A stretch of DNA of 7,841 bases from the NCBI GenBank assembly GCA_007131525.1, contig SLQK01000273.1:1-7841 (forward strand), read 5' to 3'. The stretch is from Nitriliruptoraceae bacterium (GTDB lineage Bacteria; Actinomycetota; Nitriliruptoria; Nitriliruptorales; Nitriliruptoraceae). How positions within the stretch are numbered: position 1 is the stretch's first letter; each line of letters begins with the position of its first letter. The notes under the pieces were generated by a model that saw nothing but the letters and a program-made list of their open reading frames with translations, did not search any database and was not told the DNA's origin. Made by a program: the position numbers and the translations under genes. Positions 1-5,400 of this stretch are shown here, one piece after another.

Positions 1-321
1 CCTCGCCGCCCCCGCTGCCCCCAGAGCCCCCATCGCCCCCACGGCTCCCACGGCCCACCGCCCGTCGGCGCGCCCGCGGACCCGTTGCACCGTCTGGCCG
101 TGCTCCTGGCAGCGGCCGAGCGGATGGGAGCCCCCGTGGCCCCGAGCGTGCGCCACCTCGCCCGTGAGCTCCGGGCCGACGACCTCGCGCGGGTCCTGGC
201 TGCCGCTGAGCGGCTGCCCGCGCAGCTGACCTTCCCCACCGCCCTGTGCCTGCTGCCGGCGACCGTGCTGCTGATCGGTGCGCCGATCGTCCAGACCGGC
301 CTGTCAGCAGCGGGCTACTGA
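1..321 (+). CDS. TadC-like type II secretion F-domain protein, C-terminal part (5' truncated by window)
   Basis: The reading frame is open from the window edge and ends at TGA 319-321, giving 106 visible residues. The last ~78 resemble the C-terminal half of actinobacterial TadC/GspF-family proteins. They show an amphipathic stretch with GAPVAPS (visible residues 43-49), a charged helix (LARELRADD), a LPAQLTFP turn and a hydrophobic segment at about 77-97 containing CLLPA. Family knowledge: TadC is an inner-membrane platform protein that works with TadB and the TadA ATPase to assemble Flp pili or pseudopili. The pilin-like genes directly downstream (15 nt to the next start) support this. The first ~27 visible residues are rich in Pro, His, Arg and Gly and do not look like the usual TadC helices, so the N-terminal half is uncertain. 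It could be a linker or a diverged region. Membership of the F-domain family is fairly secure; function is inferred. Confidence 0.75.
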   Translation, partial: PRRPRCPQSPHRPHGSHGPPPVGAPADPLHRLAVLLAAAERMGAPVAPSVRHLARELRADDLARVLAAAERLPAQLTFPTALCLLPATVLLIGAPIVQTGLSAAGY

Positions 322-336
322 CCGAGAGGAGCAAGG

Positions 337-681
337 ATGCTGCACCTGGTACAGCTCGATCACACCGAACGTCTCACCGCGGCGATGGCCGTCCACCCCT
401 CCGCCACGTCACCCGCCACGTCACCCGCCGCGGCGCGGGCAGCGGTCGCACCAGCGGCACGGCGGGTGCTGGCCGCCGATGTCGTGGCCCCGCGCGGGAG
501 CGTCGATGACCTGGCCGGTGTCGACCACGGCGAGGACGGCTCGTTGGTCACCGAGTACGGCCTGCTGGCGGTCGTCGCTGCAACGGTGGCCGGGGTGGTG
601 ATCCAGTGGGCGAGCGGCGGCGCGCTGGTCACGCTGTTCAACGCCCTGCTGCGGCACGCTCGCAGCCTCGTCGGGGCATGA
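337..681 (+). CDS. Flp/DUF4244-like small pilin with class III leader
   Basis: A 114-residue protein. Near its C-terminus is a prepilin peptidase site, GEDG|SLVTEY: Gly68 precedes the cut, and Glu73 and Tyr74 lie at +5 and +6, the classic Flp pattern. The mature part would be only 46 residues, mostly one hydrophobic helix (about 75-92) and a short amphipathic tail. This fits the Flp/Fap pilin or DUF4244 family found between tadC and tadE in actinobacterial Tad loci (position of Rv3656c). It probably forms the major subunit of a Tad fibre or pseudopilus. The ATG at 337 is supported by a Shine-Dalgarno-like GAGAGGA at 324-330, six nt upstream. It follows tadC by 15 nt and overlaps the next gene by ATGA. 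The 68-residue leader is unusually long, Ala-rich and contains a duplicated ATSP. A GTG at 484 would give an 18-residue leader but has a weaker ribosome site. Confidence 0.8.
   Translation: MLHLVQLDHTERLTAAMAVHPSATSPATSPAAARAAVAPAARRVLAADVVAPRGSVDDLAGVDHGEDGSLVTEYGLLAVVAATVAGVVIQWASGGALVTLFNALLRHARSLVGA
402..425 (+). repeat. 12-bp tandem duplication in pilin leader
   Basis: The unit CGCCACGTCACC occurs twice in a row (402-413 and 414-425), followed by the first four bases of a third copy. It is in frame and encodes the repeated Ala-Thr-Ser-Pro motif in the leader region of the pilin-like protein. This looks like a slippage-type duplication in the least constrained part of the gene. Confidence 0.85.
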
Positions 682-1184
682 ACCGGCCGCTGACCGGGGT
701 GGGGTGCGCTGAGGCGCGCCCCACCCGGCCCCCCACGATCGACGCCACCCCGGCAATCGATGGCGCTGCCCTGCCCCGGCCTCCTGAGGATCCGCAGGCC
801 GGCGTGCTCAGCCTGGAGGCGGTGTGGATCCTGCCCGCCCTCGCGCTGCTGGTCGTCGGGCTGCTCCTGGCCCTCGGTCTCGTTCGCGACGTCCTCCTGC
901 TGCACGAGGCGGCACGCGCGGGGGTCCGCGCGGCGGTGGTCAGCAGCGGTGCCGATGGCGCCATCGTGGCAGCGCGGCAGGCCGCGCCGGAGCTGGACCT
1001 CATCGTCCACGTCGAGCCGGTGGTGCGCCACGACGGTGATCTCGTGACGGTCCGGGTGCACACGACCCGCAGGATCGGCCCGGTGGACCACCGGCTCTCG
1101 GCACGCGCGGTGGGTCGGGTGGAGCCGGCGGTGGGACCGAGGCGTCCGAGCGGTGCTCCGGTGCACGGGCCGGTGGCACCGTGA
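678..1184 (+). CDS. TadE-like pseudopilin (Rv3655c-type)
   Basis: A 168-residue protein starting at ATG 678, whose ATGA overlaps the stop of the pilin gene and implies coupled translation. After a ~40-residue Pro/Ala-rich leader it has G42|VLSLE, with Glu47 at +5 as in TadE and Flp prepilins. A hydrophobic helix follows at about 48-69, rich in Leu/Val. The next helix (HEAARAGVRAAV, 76-87) is the typical TadE sequence just after the membrane segment. The C-terminal half is beta-rich, with alternating hydrophobic residues (about 107-130), and ends in a Pro/Gly-rich tail. Family role: minor pseudopilin of the Tad system, anchored in the cytoplasmic membrane with its C-terminal domain outside. 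An in-frame upstream ATG at 606 lies inside the pilin gene and lacks a convincing ribosome site, so 678 is preferred. The stop overlaps the next gene's GTG as GTGA. Confidence 0.82.
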   Translation: MNRPLTGVGCAEARPTRPPTIDATPAIDGAALPRPPEDPQAGVLSLEAVWILPALALLVVGLLLALGLVRDVLLLHEAARAGVRAAVVSSGADGAIVAARQAAPELDLIVHVEPVVRHDGDLVTVRVHTTRRIGPVDHRLSARAVGRVEPAVGPRRPSGAPVHGPVAP

Positions 1185-1205
1185 AGCACCGCACCGTGAA
1201 GCACC
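1176..1205 (+). repeat. Perfect 15-bp tandem duplication spanning a stop/start overlap
   Basis: GCACCGTGAAGCACC occurs twice without spacer (1176-1190 and 1191-1205). The first copy contains the overlapping GTGA that ends the TadE-like gene and starts the next gene. The second copy contains an identical GTGA. Because the unit is 15 bp, both GTG codons (1181 and 1196) are in frame with the downstream gene, giving two equivalent start sites five codons apart. Confidence 0.95.
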
Positions 1206-1573
1206 GGTCCGAGGGGTTCGCCACGGTGGCGCTGCCGATGCTCCTGTGGGTCGGCACGCTCGCAGCGATCGCCGTCATCGACCTCGGTGCGTACCTGACC
1301 GCGGCTGCCCGGGCGCAGACCCTGGCCGACGCGGTCGCCCTCGCTGCGGTCTCGGCGGACATCGACGGCGCCCGAGCCGTGTCCCCGATCCGCGAGGCCG
1401 ACCGGGTCGCCGTCGCCGGCGGCGGTCAGTTGGAGGCCTGCACCTGCAGGGTGGGAACGGGCCGTGCGGTGGTCACCGTCAGCCTGCCTGTGCCCGGCAT
1501 CGTGCTACCGACCCTCGGTGCGTCCCGGGTCGCGGCGGACGCGGCGGCGACCCTGGTCGCGCCGCCGACGTGA
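1181..1573 (+). CDS. Second TadE-like protein of the helicase/secretion neighbourhood (Rv3654c-type)
   Basis: A 130-residue protein (125 if GTG 1196 is used). It has a short basic N-terminus (KHRTVKHR), then EGFATVALPMLLWVG leading into a single hydrophobic helix at about 14-35. An Ala-rich helix follows (about 40-60, ARAQTLADAVALAAV), the hallmark of the small TadE-like family next to this helicase. The C-terminal part is beta-rich, with LEACTCRV (Cys87, Cys89) before an alternating strand. Residue +5 after Gly12 is Ala, not Glu, so the prepilin signal is incomplete, which I believe is normal in this subfamily. It is coupled to the TadE-like gene by a 4-nt overlap and is the last gene of the Tad operon. 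It probably acts as a minor pilin or envelope component. Family assignment rests on motif, size and position, including its convergent orientation to the helicase. Confidence 0.78.
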   Translation: MKHRTVKHRSEGFATVALPMLLWVGTLAAIAVIDLGAYLTAAARAQTLADAVALAAVSADIDGARAVSPIREADRVAVAGGGQLEACTCRVGTGRAVVTVSLPVPGIVLPTLGASRVAADAAATLVAPPT

Positions 1574-1579
1574 GCGGGA

Positions 1580-1594
1580 CCGGGCGGCACCCGG
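1580..1594. terminator. Weak candidate hairpin between convergent genes
   Basis: The 53-bp gap between the Tad operon and the helicase contains CCGGG-CGGCA-CCCGG, a 5-bp all-GC stem with a 5-nt loop. A second possible pairing is GGCAC (1586-1590) with GTGCC (1601-1605). No T-tract follows on either strand, so intrinsic termination is not certain. Position is the main support. Confidence 0.25.
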
Positions 1595-1626
1595 CGAGAC
1601 GTGCCAGCAACGGCCGGGCCACCACG

Positions 1627-3963
1627 TCAGGGCGCCTGCGCCAGGAGCAGTTCGAGCACACGCACGGCGCCCTCCTTGTCGAGGGGCTCGTTGCCGTTGC
1701 CGCACTTCGGGCTCTGCACACACGACGGGCACCCCGCCGCGCAGCGACAGGTGGCGATGGTGTCGCGGGTCATCGACAGGTGCTCCGGAAGGCGTCGGAA
1801 GGAGCGCTCGGCGAGGCCGGCGCCGCCCGGCACACCGTCGTAGATGAACACCGTCGGCCGGCCCGTATCCGGGTGCAGCGCCGTCGACAGGCCACCGAGG
1901 TCCCAACGGTCGCAGAGCGCCAGCAGCGGCAGCAGCCCGATGGCAGCGTGCTCGGCGGCGTGCAGGGAGCCCGGCACCCGTTGCGGCGCGAGCCCACCGT
2001 CGTCGAGCACCGCCTCGGGGATCGACCACCACACCGCGACCGTGCGGAGTTCGGTCGGTGGCAGGTCGAGGTCGATGCGCTCGAGGACCTCGCCGGTGCC
2101 GACCCGGAGCACCTCGTAGCCCGTGACCCGCGAGGTGACCTCGACCCGACCGACGGCCACCTCGATGTCCTCCCAGTCGCTGCGCTCGTGGACCTCGAGC
2201 ACCCGGACGTCGGTGTCGGTGCGCGGCCTGGTCGTCAGCTCCGAGGTGCCGGCATCCTCCACGAGCGCGACGTGGGCGTCGAGATCGAGCGCCTCGACCC
2301 TGAGCACCCGCCCCTGGTGGAGGTGGATCGCGCCGGTGTGGACCTGGCGGTGGGCCCGCACCTCGTCCACGTCGCCGAGCACCTGTCCCGTCCCCGCCTC
2401 GACGATGCGCACGGGGACGCCCCCGGTGCTCCGCAGGCCGACCTCGCTCGCGGCGCGGTGTCGACCGGTCCAGAAGTGGCGGCCATCGCGCCGCCGGAGC
2501 CGCCCGGTCACGACGTCCTCGGCGAGCAGGTCCGGGGCGGTCGGACCGAACCACCGGGCGGCCTCCTCGTCGTCCAGTGGCGCCTCCTGGCAGGCACAGC
2601 GCAGGTGCGGTGCCAGCAGGTAGGGGTTGTCGGGGTCGACGATGGCGTCCTCCGGATCGCGGGTCAGCAGCGCACGGGGATGCAGCACCAGGTAGTGGTC
2701 GAGCGGGTCCTCCTGGGCGATCAGCACCGCGACCGACGCGGTTCCCCGGCGCCCCGCCCGGCCGACCCGCTGCCAGAACGCCGCGGTCGTCCCGGGCCAC
2801 CCTGCGAGCAGCACGGCATCCAGCCCCGTGACATCGATGCCCAGCTCCAGCGCCTCGGTCGCGGCGACCCCGCGCAGACGGCCGGCCCGCAGGCCCGACT
2901 CCAGATCCCGGCGGTCCTGGGCGAGGTAGCCGGCCCGGTAGGCAGCGACCGTCTCGGCCAGGGGAGCGCCCGACACATCCGTCGTGTCACCGAGCCGCTC
3001 GCGTGCGATGGCGGCGATCACCTCCGCGCCCTTGCGGCTGCGCGTGAACGCGAGCGTCTGGACCTCGGCGCCGACGAAGGCCGCCAGCAGCGCACCGGTC
3101 TCGCGGAGCGCCGAACGTCGCCGCTCCCCGTCCTCCTCGAGCGGTGGCAGCCACAGGCCGAGGTGCGCGGGGCCCCGCGGTGCTCCGTCCCGCACCACCT
3201 CGGTGACCTCGAGGCCGGTCAGCGTCGAAGCGTGCTCGCCAGGGTTCCCGACGGTCGCCGAGGCGAGCAGGAACACCGGGTCCGCGCCGTAGCGCTCCAG
3301 GAGTCGTCGCAGCCGCCGCAGCACGAGGGCGACGTGGCTGCCGAACACCCCCCGGGCGACGTGGGACTCGTCCACGATGACCACCCGACAGCGGTGGAGC
3401 ACGTCGGCCCAGCGTTGGTGGTCGCCGAGCAGCGACGCGTGGAGGAGGTCGGGGTTGGTCAGGATCCAGTTGGCGGTCCGTCGGATCGCGGCGCGCTCCT
3501 CACGTGGTGTGTCGCCGTCGAGGACCGCCGCGCGCAGCCACGGCACCCGGAGCTGGCGGAGCGCCCGCAGCTGATCGTGGGCGAGTGCCTTGGTCGGTGA
3601 CAGGTGCAGGACGACGGAGCGGTCGTCGAGGTGGAGCGCCTCGAGGGCGGGCAGCTGGTAGGCCAGGCTCTTCCCTGAGGCGGTCCCGGTGGCCAGCACC
3701 AGGTGCCGGCCGTCGCGGGCCAGCGCCAGCGCCTCTGCCTGGTGCGACCACAGCTGCTCGATGCCGGCGTCCCGGAACCGAGCCACGAGCCCGTCCGGCA
3801 GGTCATCGGGCCAGAGCGCGGTCCGTGCACGGCGGGCAGGGAGCCGCTCGAGGTGGACGAGGCCCCCGTCGATGGCCTCGTCGGAGACGACGGTCACACC
3901 GTCGCGGTCGCCGGCGTGCCGTGCCGGCCCTCCGGAGGCGGTCCGGGCGAGCATCTCGAGCAC
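1627..3963 (-). CDS. DEAD/DEAH-box superfamily 2 helicase with C-terminal DUF1998-type Cys cluster (Rv3649/YprA-like)
   Basis: A 778-residue protein with a complete set of SF2 motifs: LWSHQAEAL (71-79), Walker A ATGTASGKS (91-99), SPTKALAHDQ (122-131), TNPDLLH (169-175), Walker B DESH (198-201), SAT (235-237), LAFTRSRKGAE (304-314), ATEALELGID (368-377) and motif VI QRVGRAGRRG (398-407). The C-terminus has five Cys (739, 741, 745, 748, 754), matching the zinc-binding DUF1998 module of YprA/MrfA helicases, which have been linked to DNA repair in Bacillus. In actinobacteria this family (DECH_helic, as I recall) lies convergent to a Tad operon, exactly as here, and a role in DNA transfer has been suggested from context only. 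It should be an ATP-driven nucleic-acid translocase in the cytoplasm. The Walker B motif reads DESH where I expect DECH. The GTG at 3963 has no clear ribosome site. The frame continues upstream to a TAG, and residues there (GSIDPRD) resemble family N-termini, so the true start may be at ATC 3978. Confidence 0.93.
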   Translation of the reverse strand: MLEMLARTASGGPARHAGDRDGVTVVSDEAIDGGLVHLERLPARRARTALWPDDLPDGLVARFRDAGIEQLWSHQAEALALARDGRHLVLATGTASGKSLAYQLPALEALHLDDRSVVLHLSPTKALAHDQLRALRQLRVPWLRAAVLDGDTPREERAAIRRTANWILTNPDLLHASLLGDHQRWADVLHRCRVVIVDESHVARGVFGSHVALVLRRLRRLLERYGADPVFLLASATVGNPGEHASTLTGLEVTEVVRDGAPRGPAHLGLWLPPLEEDGERRRSALRETGALLAAFVGAEVQTLAFTRSRKGAEVIAAIARERLGDTTDVSGAPLAETVAAYRAGYLAQDRRDLESGLRAGRLRGVAATEALELGIDVTGLDAVLLAGWPGTTAAFWQRVGRAGRRGTASVAVLIAQEDPLDHYLVLHPRALLTRDPEDAIVDPDNPYLLAPHLRCACQEAPLDDEEAARWFGPTAPDLLAEDVVTGRLRRRDGRHFWTGRHRAASEVGLRSTGGVPVRIVEAGTGQVLGDVDEVRAHRQVHTGAIHLHQGRVLRVEALDLDAHVALVEDAGTSELTTRPRTDTDVRVLEVHERSDWEDIEVAVGRVEVTSRVTGYEVLRVGTGEVLERIDLDLPPTELRTVAVWWSIPEAVLDDGGLAPQRVPGSLHAAEHAAIGLLPLLALCDRWDLGGLSTALHPDTGRPTVFIYDGVPGGAGLAERSFRRLPEHLSMTRDTIATCRCAAGCPSCVQSPKCGNGNEPLDKEGAVRVLELLLAQAP

Positions 3964-4008
3964 ATCACGCGGGTCGATGCTGCCACCTCGTCCGGCCGGG
4001 CCTGACCG

Positions 4009-4014
4009 ACGCTA
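4009..4014 (-). promoter_or_regulatory. Candidate -10 element (TAGCGT) for the helicase
   Basis: On the minus strand TAGCGT lies 45 nt upstream of the helicase GTG, and 30 nt upstream of the alternative ATC, in the divergent gap with the STAS gene. It fits the actinobacterial TANNNT pattern and matches the hexamer in front of the STAS gene. I see no recognisable -35 box. It also overlaps the in-frame TAG that limits the helicase frame. Confidence 0.4.
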
Positions 4015-4044
4015 CCGGCCGGCGCAGCTCCGCTCGTGGCTGGT

Positions 4045-4064
4045 GCGCCGGCGCCAACTAGCGT
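4045..4064 (+). promoter_or_regulatory. Candidate promoter of the STAS gene: palindrome plus -10 (TAGCGT)
   Basis: A perfect 10-bp palindrome GCGCCGGCGC (4045-4054) is followed by AACTAGCGT, whose TAGCGT (4059-4064) fits a TANNNT -10 element. The palindrome would fall in the spacer between -35 and -10, where a repressor could sit, but GC palindromes are common at this base composition. The -10 ends 21 nt before the preferred GTG at 4086. Confidence 0.4.
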
Positions 4065-4073
4065 TGAGTGGTC

Positions 4074-4078
4074 GGAGG
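4074..4078 (+). promoter_or_regulatory. Shine-Dalgarno site deciding the STAS start
   Basis: GGAGG lies 7 nt upstream of GTG 4086. If translation began at the in-frame GTG 4068 this motif would be inside the gene and that start would have no ribosome site, so 4086 is chosen. Confidence 0.75.
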
Positions 4079-4085
4079 TGGTGCC

Positions 4086-4424
4086 GTGCGCCTGTTGGAC
4101 GTCAGGATCGATGAGCACGATGAGTGGACCGTCGTGGTCCTGTCCGGTCAGCTGGACGTGGCGACGGCGCCTGATCTCCGGCAGGCCCTGCAGGAGGCCC
4201 AGTACGCCGGCGCCCACCGGGTCGTCGTCGATCTCGCGGACCTGCAGTTCCTGGACTCCTTCGGGCTCGGGGTGCTGGTGGGGGGACTGCGTCGTGCCCG
4301 CCTGCATGGCGGACGGCTGGTGCTGGCTGCCGCCAACGACCGCATCCGCCGGATCCTCGAGGTCACCGGGCTGGATCGGACCTTCCAGCTGACCGAGGAC
4401 GTCGCAGAGGTGCTCGACGGCTGA
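4086..4424 (+). CDS. STAS-domain anti-sigma factor antagonist (SpoIIAA/RsbV-like)
   Basis: A 112-residue protein consisting of one STAS domain, the normal length for this family. Visible landmarks are LSGQLDVATAPDLRQAL (19-35), VVVDLADLQFLDSFGLGVLV (46-65) and the C-terminal RIRRILEVTGLDRTF (86-100). Ser58 lies directly after Asp57, the position phosphorylated by an anti-sigma kinase in SpoIIAA and RsbV, so phospho-switching should be possible. The next residue is Phe instead of the usual Ser or Thr. Family role: the unphosphorylated form binds a serine kinase/anti-sigma factor and frees a sigma factor. No kinase or sigma gene is in the window, so the partner is unknown. It is transcribed divergently from the helicase, with its own candidate promoter and a good ribosome site. 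The gap of 145 bp to the next gene contains another candidate promoter, so an operon with the methyltransferase is not obvious. Confidence 0.88.
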   Translation: MRLLDVRIDEHDEWTVVVLSGQLDVATAPDLRQALQEAQYAGAHRVVVDLADLQFLDSFGLGVLVGGLRRARLHGGRLVLAAANDRIRRILEVTGLDRTFQLTEDVAEVLDG

Positions 4425-4515
4425 GGGGTCCGGCCGCTCACCGTGGCTGCTCCCTGTGGCCGCTGTCTCCGGCTGTTCCCGAGGCGTGACACCGCCCCGG
4501 CCGGCGAGCGGTCAC

Positions 4516-4521
4516 TAGCAT
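4516..4521 (+). promoter_or_regulatory. Candidate -10 element (TAGCAT) for the methyltransferase
   Basis: TCACTAGCATCGA contains TAGCAT, 48 nt upstream of the methyltransferase GTG. The core ACTAGC is identical to that in front of the STAS gene. A GTGACA at 4486-4491 resembles a -35 box, but the 24-bp spacer is too long to be convincing. Confidence 0.35.
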
Positions 4522-4569
4522 CGACGAACGGGGTCGGGTCGCCACAGGCCCGTCGGAGCAGGAGCGAGC

Positions 4570-5193
4570 GTGGAGCTGGATGAGCGCACGCTGACGAGCG
4601 TCGCTGCCTACGACGAACACGCACGTGCCTACCAGGAGTCCCTGCGCCTGCGCCGACCCGTCGCCGACGTGCGGCGGTTCGCGGCGCTGGCCCAGCGTGG
4701 CGATCTGGTCCTCGACGCGGGCTGCGGCCCCGCGAACGACCTGCGGCTGCTGCGGGACGCCGGTGTCCACCCGGTCGGGGTCGACCTCTCGCTCGGAGCC
4801 CTGCGCGAGGCCCGGATGCTGCTGCCTCGACATCCGCTGGTGCAGACCCCGCTCCATGACCTGCCCTTCAAGCCCCGGTCCTTCGGGGGCCTGTGGTTGT
4901 CCGGAGCCTTCACCCACCTGCCCCGGGCCGCGTGGCGTCCGACGTTCGCGAAGCTGCTCGGCTACCTCGACAGCGGCCCGGTCTACCTCTCCGGTCACCG
5001 AGGCAGCGATGACCTGGCGCCCGACGACGATCCGGTGCTGGGCCGCGTCTACAACTCCTCGGTCACCGAGGTGGAGCTGACGGCACTGTGTCGTTCGCAC
5101 GGGCTCCAGGACCTCACCGTGGAGGTGCGACCTGATCCGATCCGGGATCGGTCCCGCCTGTGGGTCGTCGCGCTCGGCGTCCTGCGGCGGTGA
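4570..5193 (+). CDS. Class I SAM-dependent methyltransferase
   Basis: A 207-residue protein. After a helical N-terminus (SVAAYDEHARAYQESL, 10-25) typical of small soluble methyltransferases comes motif I, LVLDAGCGPANDLRLL (46-61), the glycine-rich SAM-binding loop. Next is the acidic end of strand 2, VGVDLS (69-74), where Asp72 should contact the ribose. A motif like post-II, HDLPF (96-100), precedes GGLWLSGAFTHLPR (106-119). The SAM fold is clear, but the C-terminal substrate region is not distinctive, so the methylated target cannot be named; a small-molecule substrate is most likely. The GTG start has GGAG at 4561-4564 five nt upstream. The nearest ATG (4579) is out of frame. The stop codon lies in the first unit of a 16-bp repeat array that continues into the spacer. 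The gene is convergent with the antiporter. Confidence 0.88.
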   Translation: MELDERTLTSVAAYDEHARAYQESLRLRRPVADVRRFAALAQRGDLVLDAGCGPANDLRLLRDAGVHPVGVDLSLGALREARMLLPRHPLVQTPLHDLPFKPRSFGGLWLSGAFTHLPRAAWRPTFAKLLGYLDSGPVYLSGHRGSDDLAPDDDPVLGRVYNSSVTEVELTALCRSHGLQDLTVEVRPDPIRDRSRLWVVALGVLRR

Positions 5194-5249
5194 CCGGCAA
5201 CGGCGGTGACCGGCCGCGGCAGTGACCGGCCGCGGCACTGACCGGCCGC
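5186..5249 (+). repeat. 16-bp tandem repeat, four units, carrying TGA in every unit
   Basis: Units begin at 5186, 5202, 5218 and 5234 with consensus GGCGGTGACCGGCCGC and only a few substitutions; a fifth copy decays after five bases. The first unit includes the last codons and TGA of the methyltransferase. TGA recurs at 5191, 5207, 5223 and 5239, so all three forward frames are closed. The self-complementary octamer GCCGCGGC occurs at 5213, 5229 and 5245. Neighbouring copies could pair into an 8-bp stem with an 8-nt loop, a possible T-less terminator for the methyltransferase transcript. Confidence 0.9.
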
Positions 5250-5270
5250 GGCGGCGCCTCGCCAGACCAG

Positions 5271-5387
5271 CGACCGCCAGGAGCGTCGGGACCGCCGGGT
5301 ACCCCGGGAGCGTCGGGACCGCCGGGAACGCCACGAGCGCCCAGGGCGCCACGACTGCCCGGAGCGCCACGAGCGCCCGGTACGCAC
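5271..5387. repeat. 9-bp minisatellite, about 13 degenerate units
   Basis: The stretch divides cleanly into 9-mers close to GGAGCGCCG, for example GGAGCGTCG at 5280 and 5307, GGACCGCCG at 5289 and 5316, and CGAGCGCCC at 5334 and 5370. Higher-order copies are visible: a perfect 20-bp repeat 27 bp apart (5280-5299 and 5307-5326) and three 18-bp units from 5328 to 5381. It fills most of the spacer between the convergent methyltransferase and antiporter genes. Because 9 bp is three codons, frames through it read as repeated tripeptides, but I do not call a gene here. Confidence 0.9.
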
Positions 5388-5400
5388 CGCTCGCGCTGCC

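Noticed and set aside
360..1166. 268-codon minus-strand frame opposite the pilin and TadE-like genes
   Set aside because: The + strand genes have ribosome sites, coupled overlaps and pilin motifs; the antisense frame is His/Arg-rich noise.
1505..2800. 431-codon minus-strand frame inside the helicase
   Set aside because: A +1-type shadow of the helicase with no recognisable motif.
1153..3600. 815-codon open frame on the + strand, antisense to the helicase
   Set aside because: Composition is that of a GC-rich shadow frame (Arg/Gly/Pro/His-rich, no domain), while the minus strand carries every helicase motif.
4425..4569. Small gene or terminator between STAS and methyltransferase
   Set aside because: No start/stop pair with a ribosome site on either strand and no convincing hairpin; only the candidate -10 element stands out.
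4438..5370. 310-codon minus-strand frame opposite the methyltransferase, starting within the 9-bp repeats
   Set aside because: Its N-terminus is a translation of the minisatellite and the rest mirrors the methyltransferase; no ribosome site or domain.
5186..5387. CRISPR array
   Set aside because: The repeats are directly tandem and short (16 and 9 bp), with no unique spacers and no cas genes.
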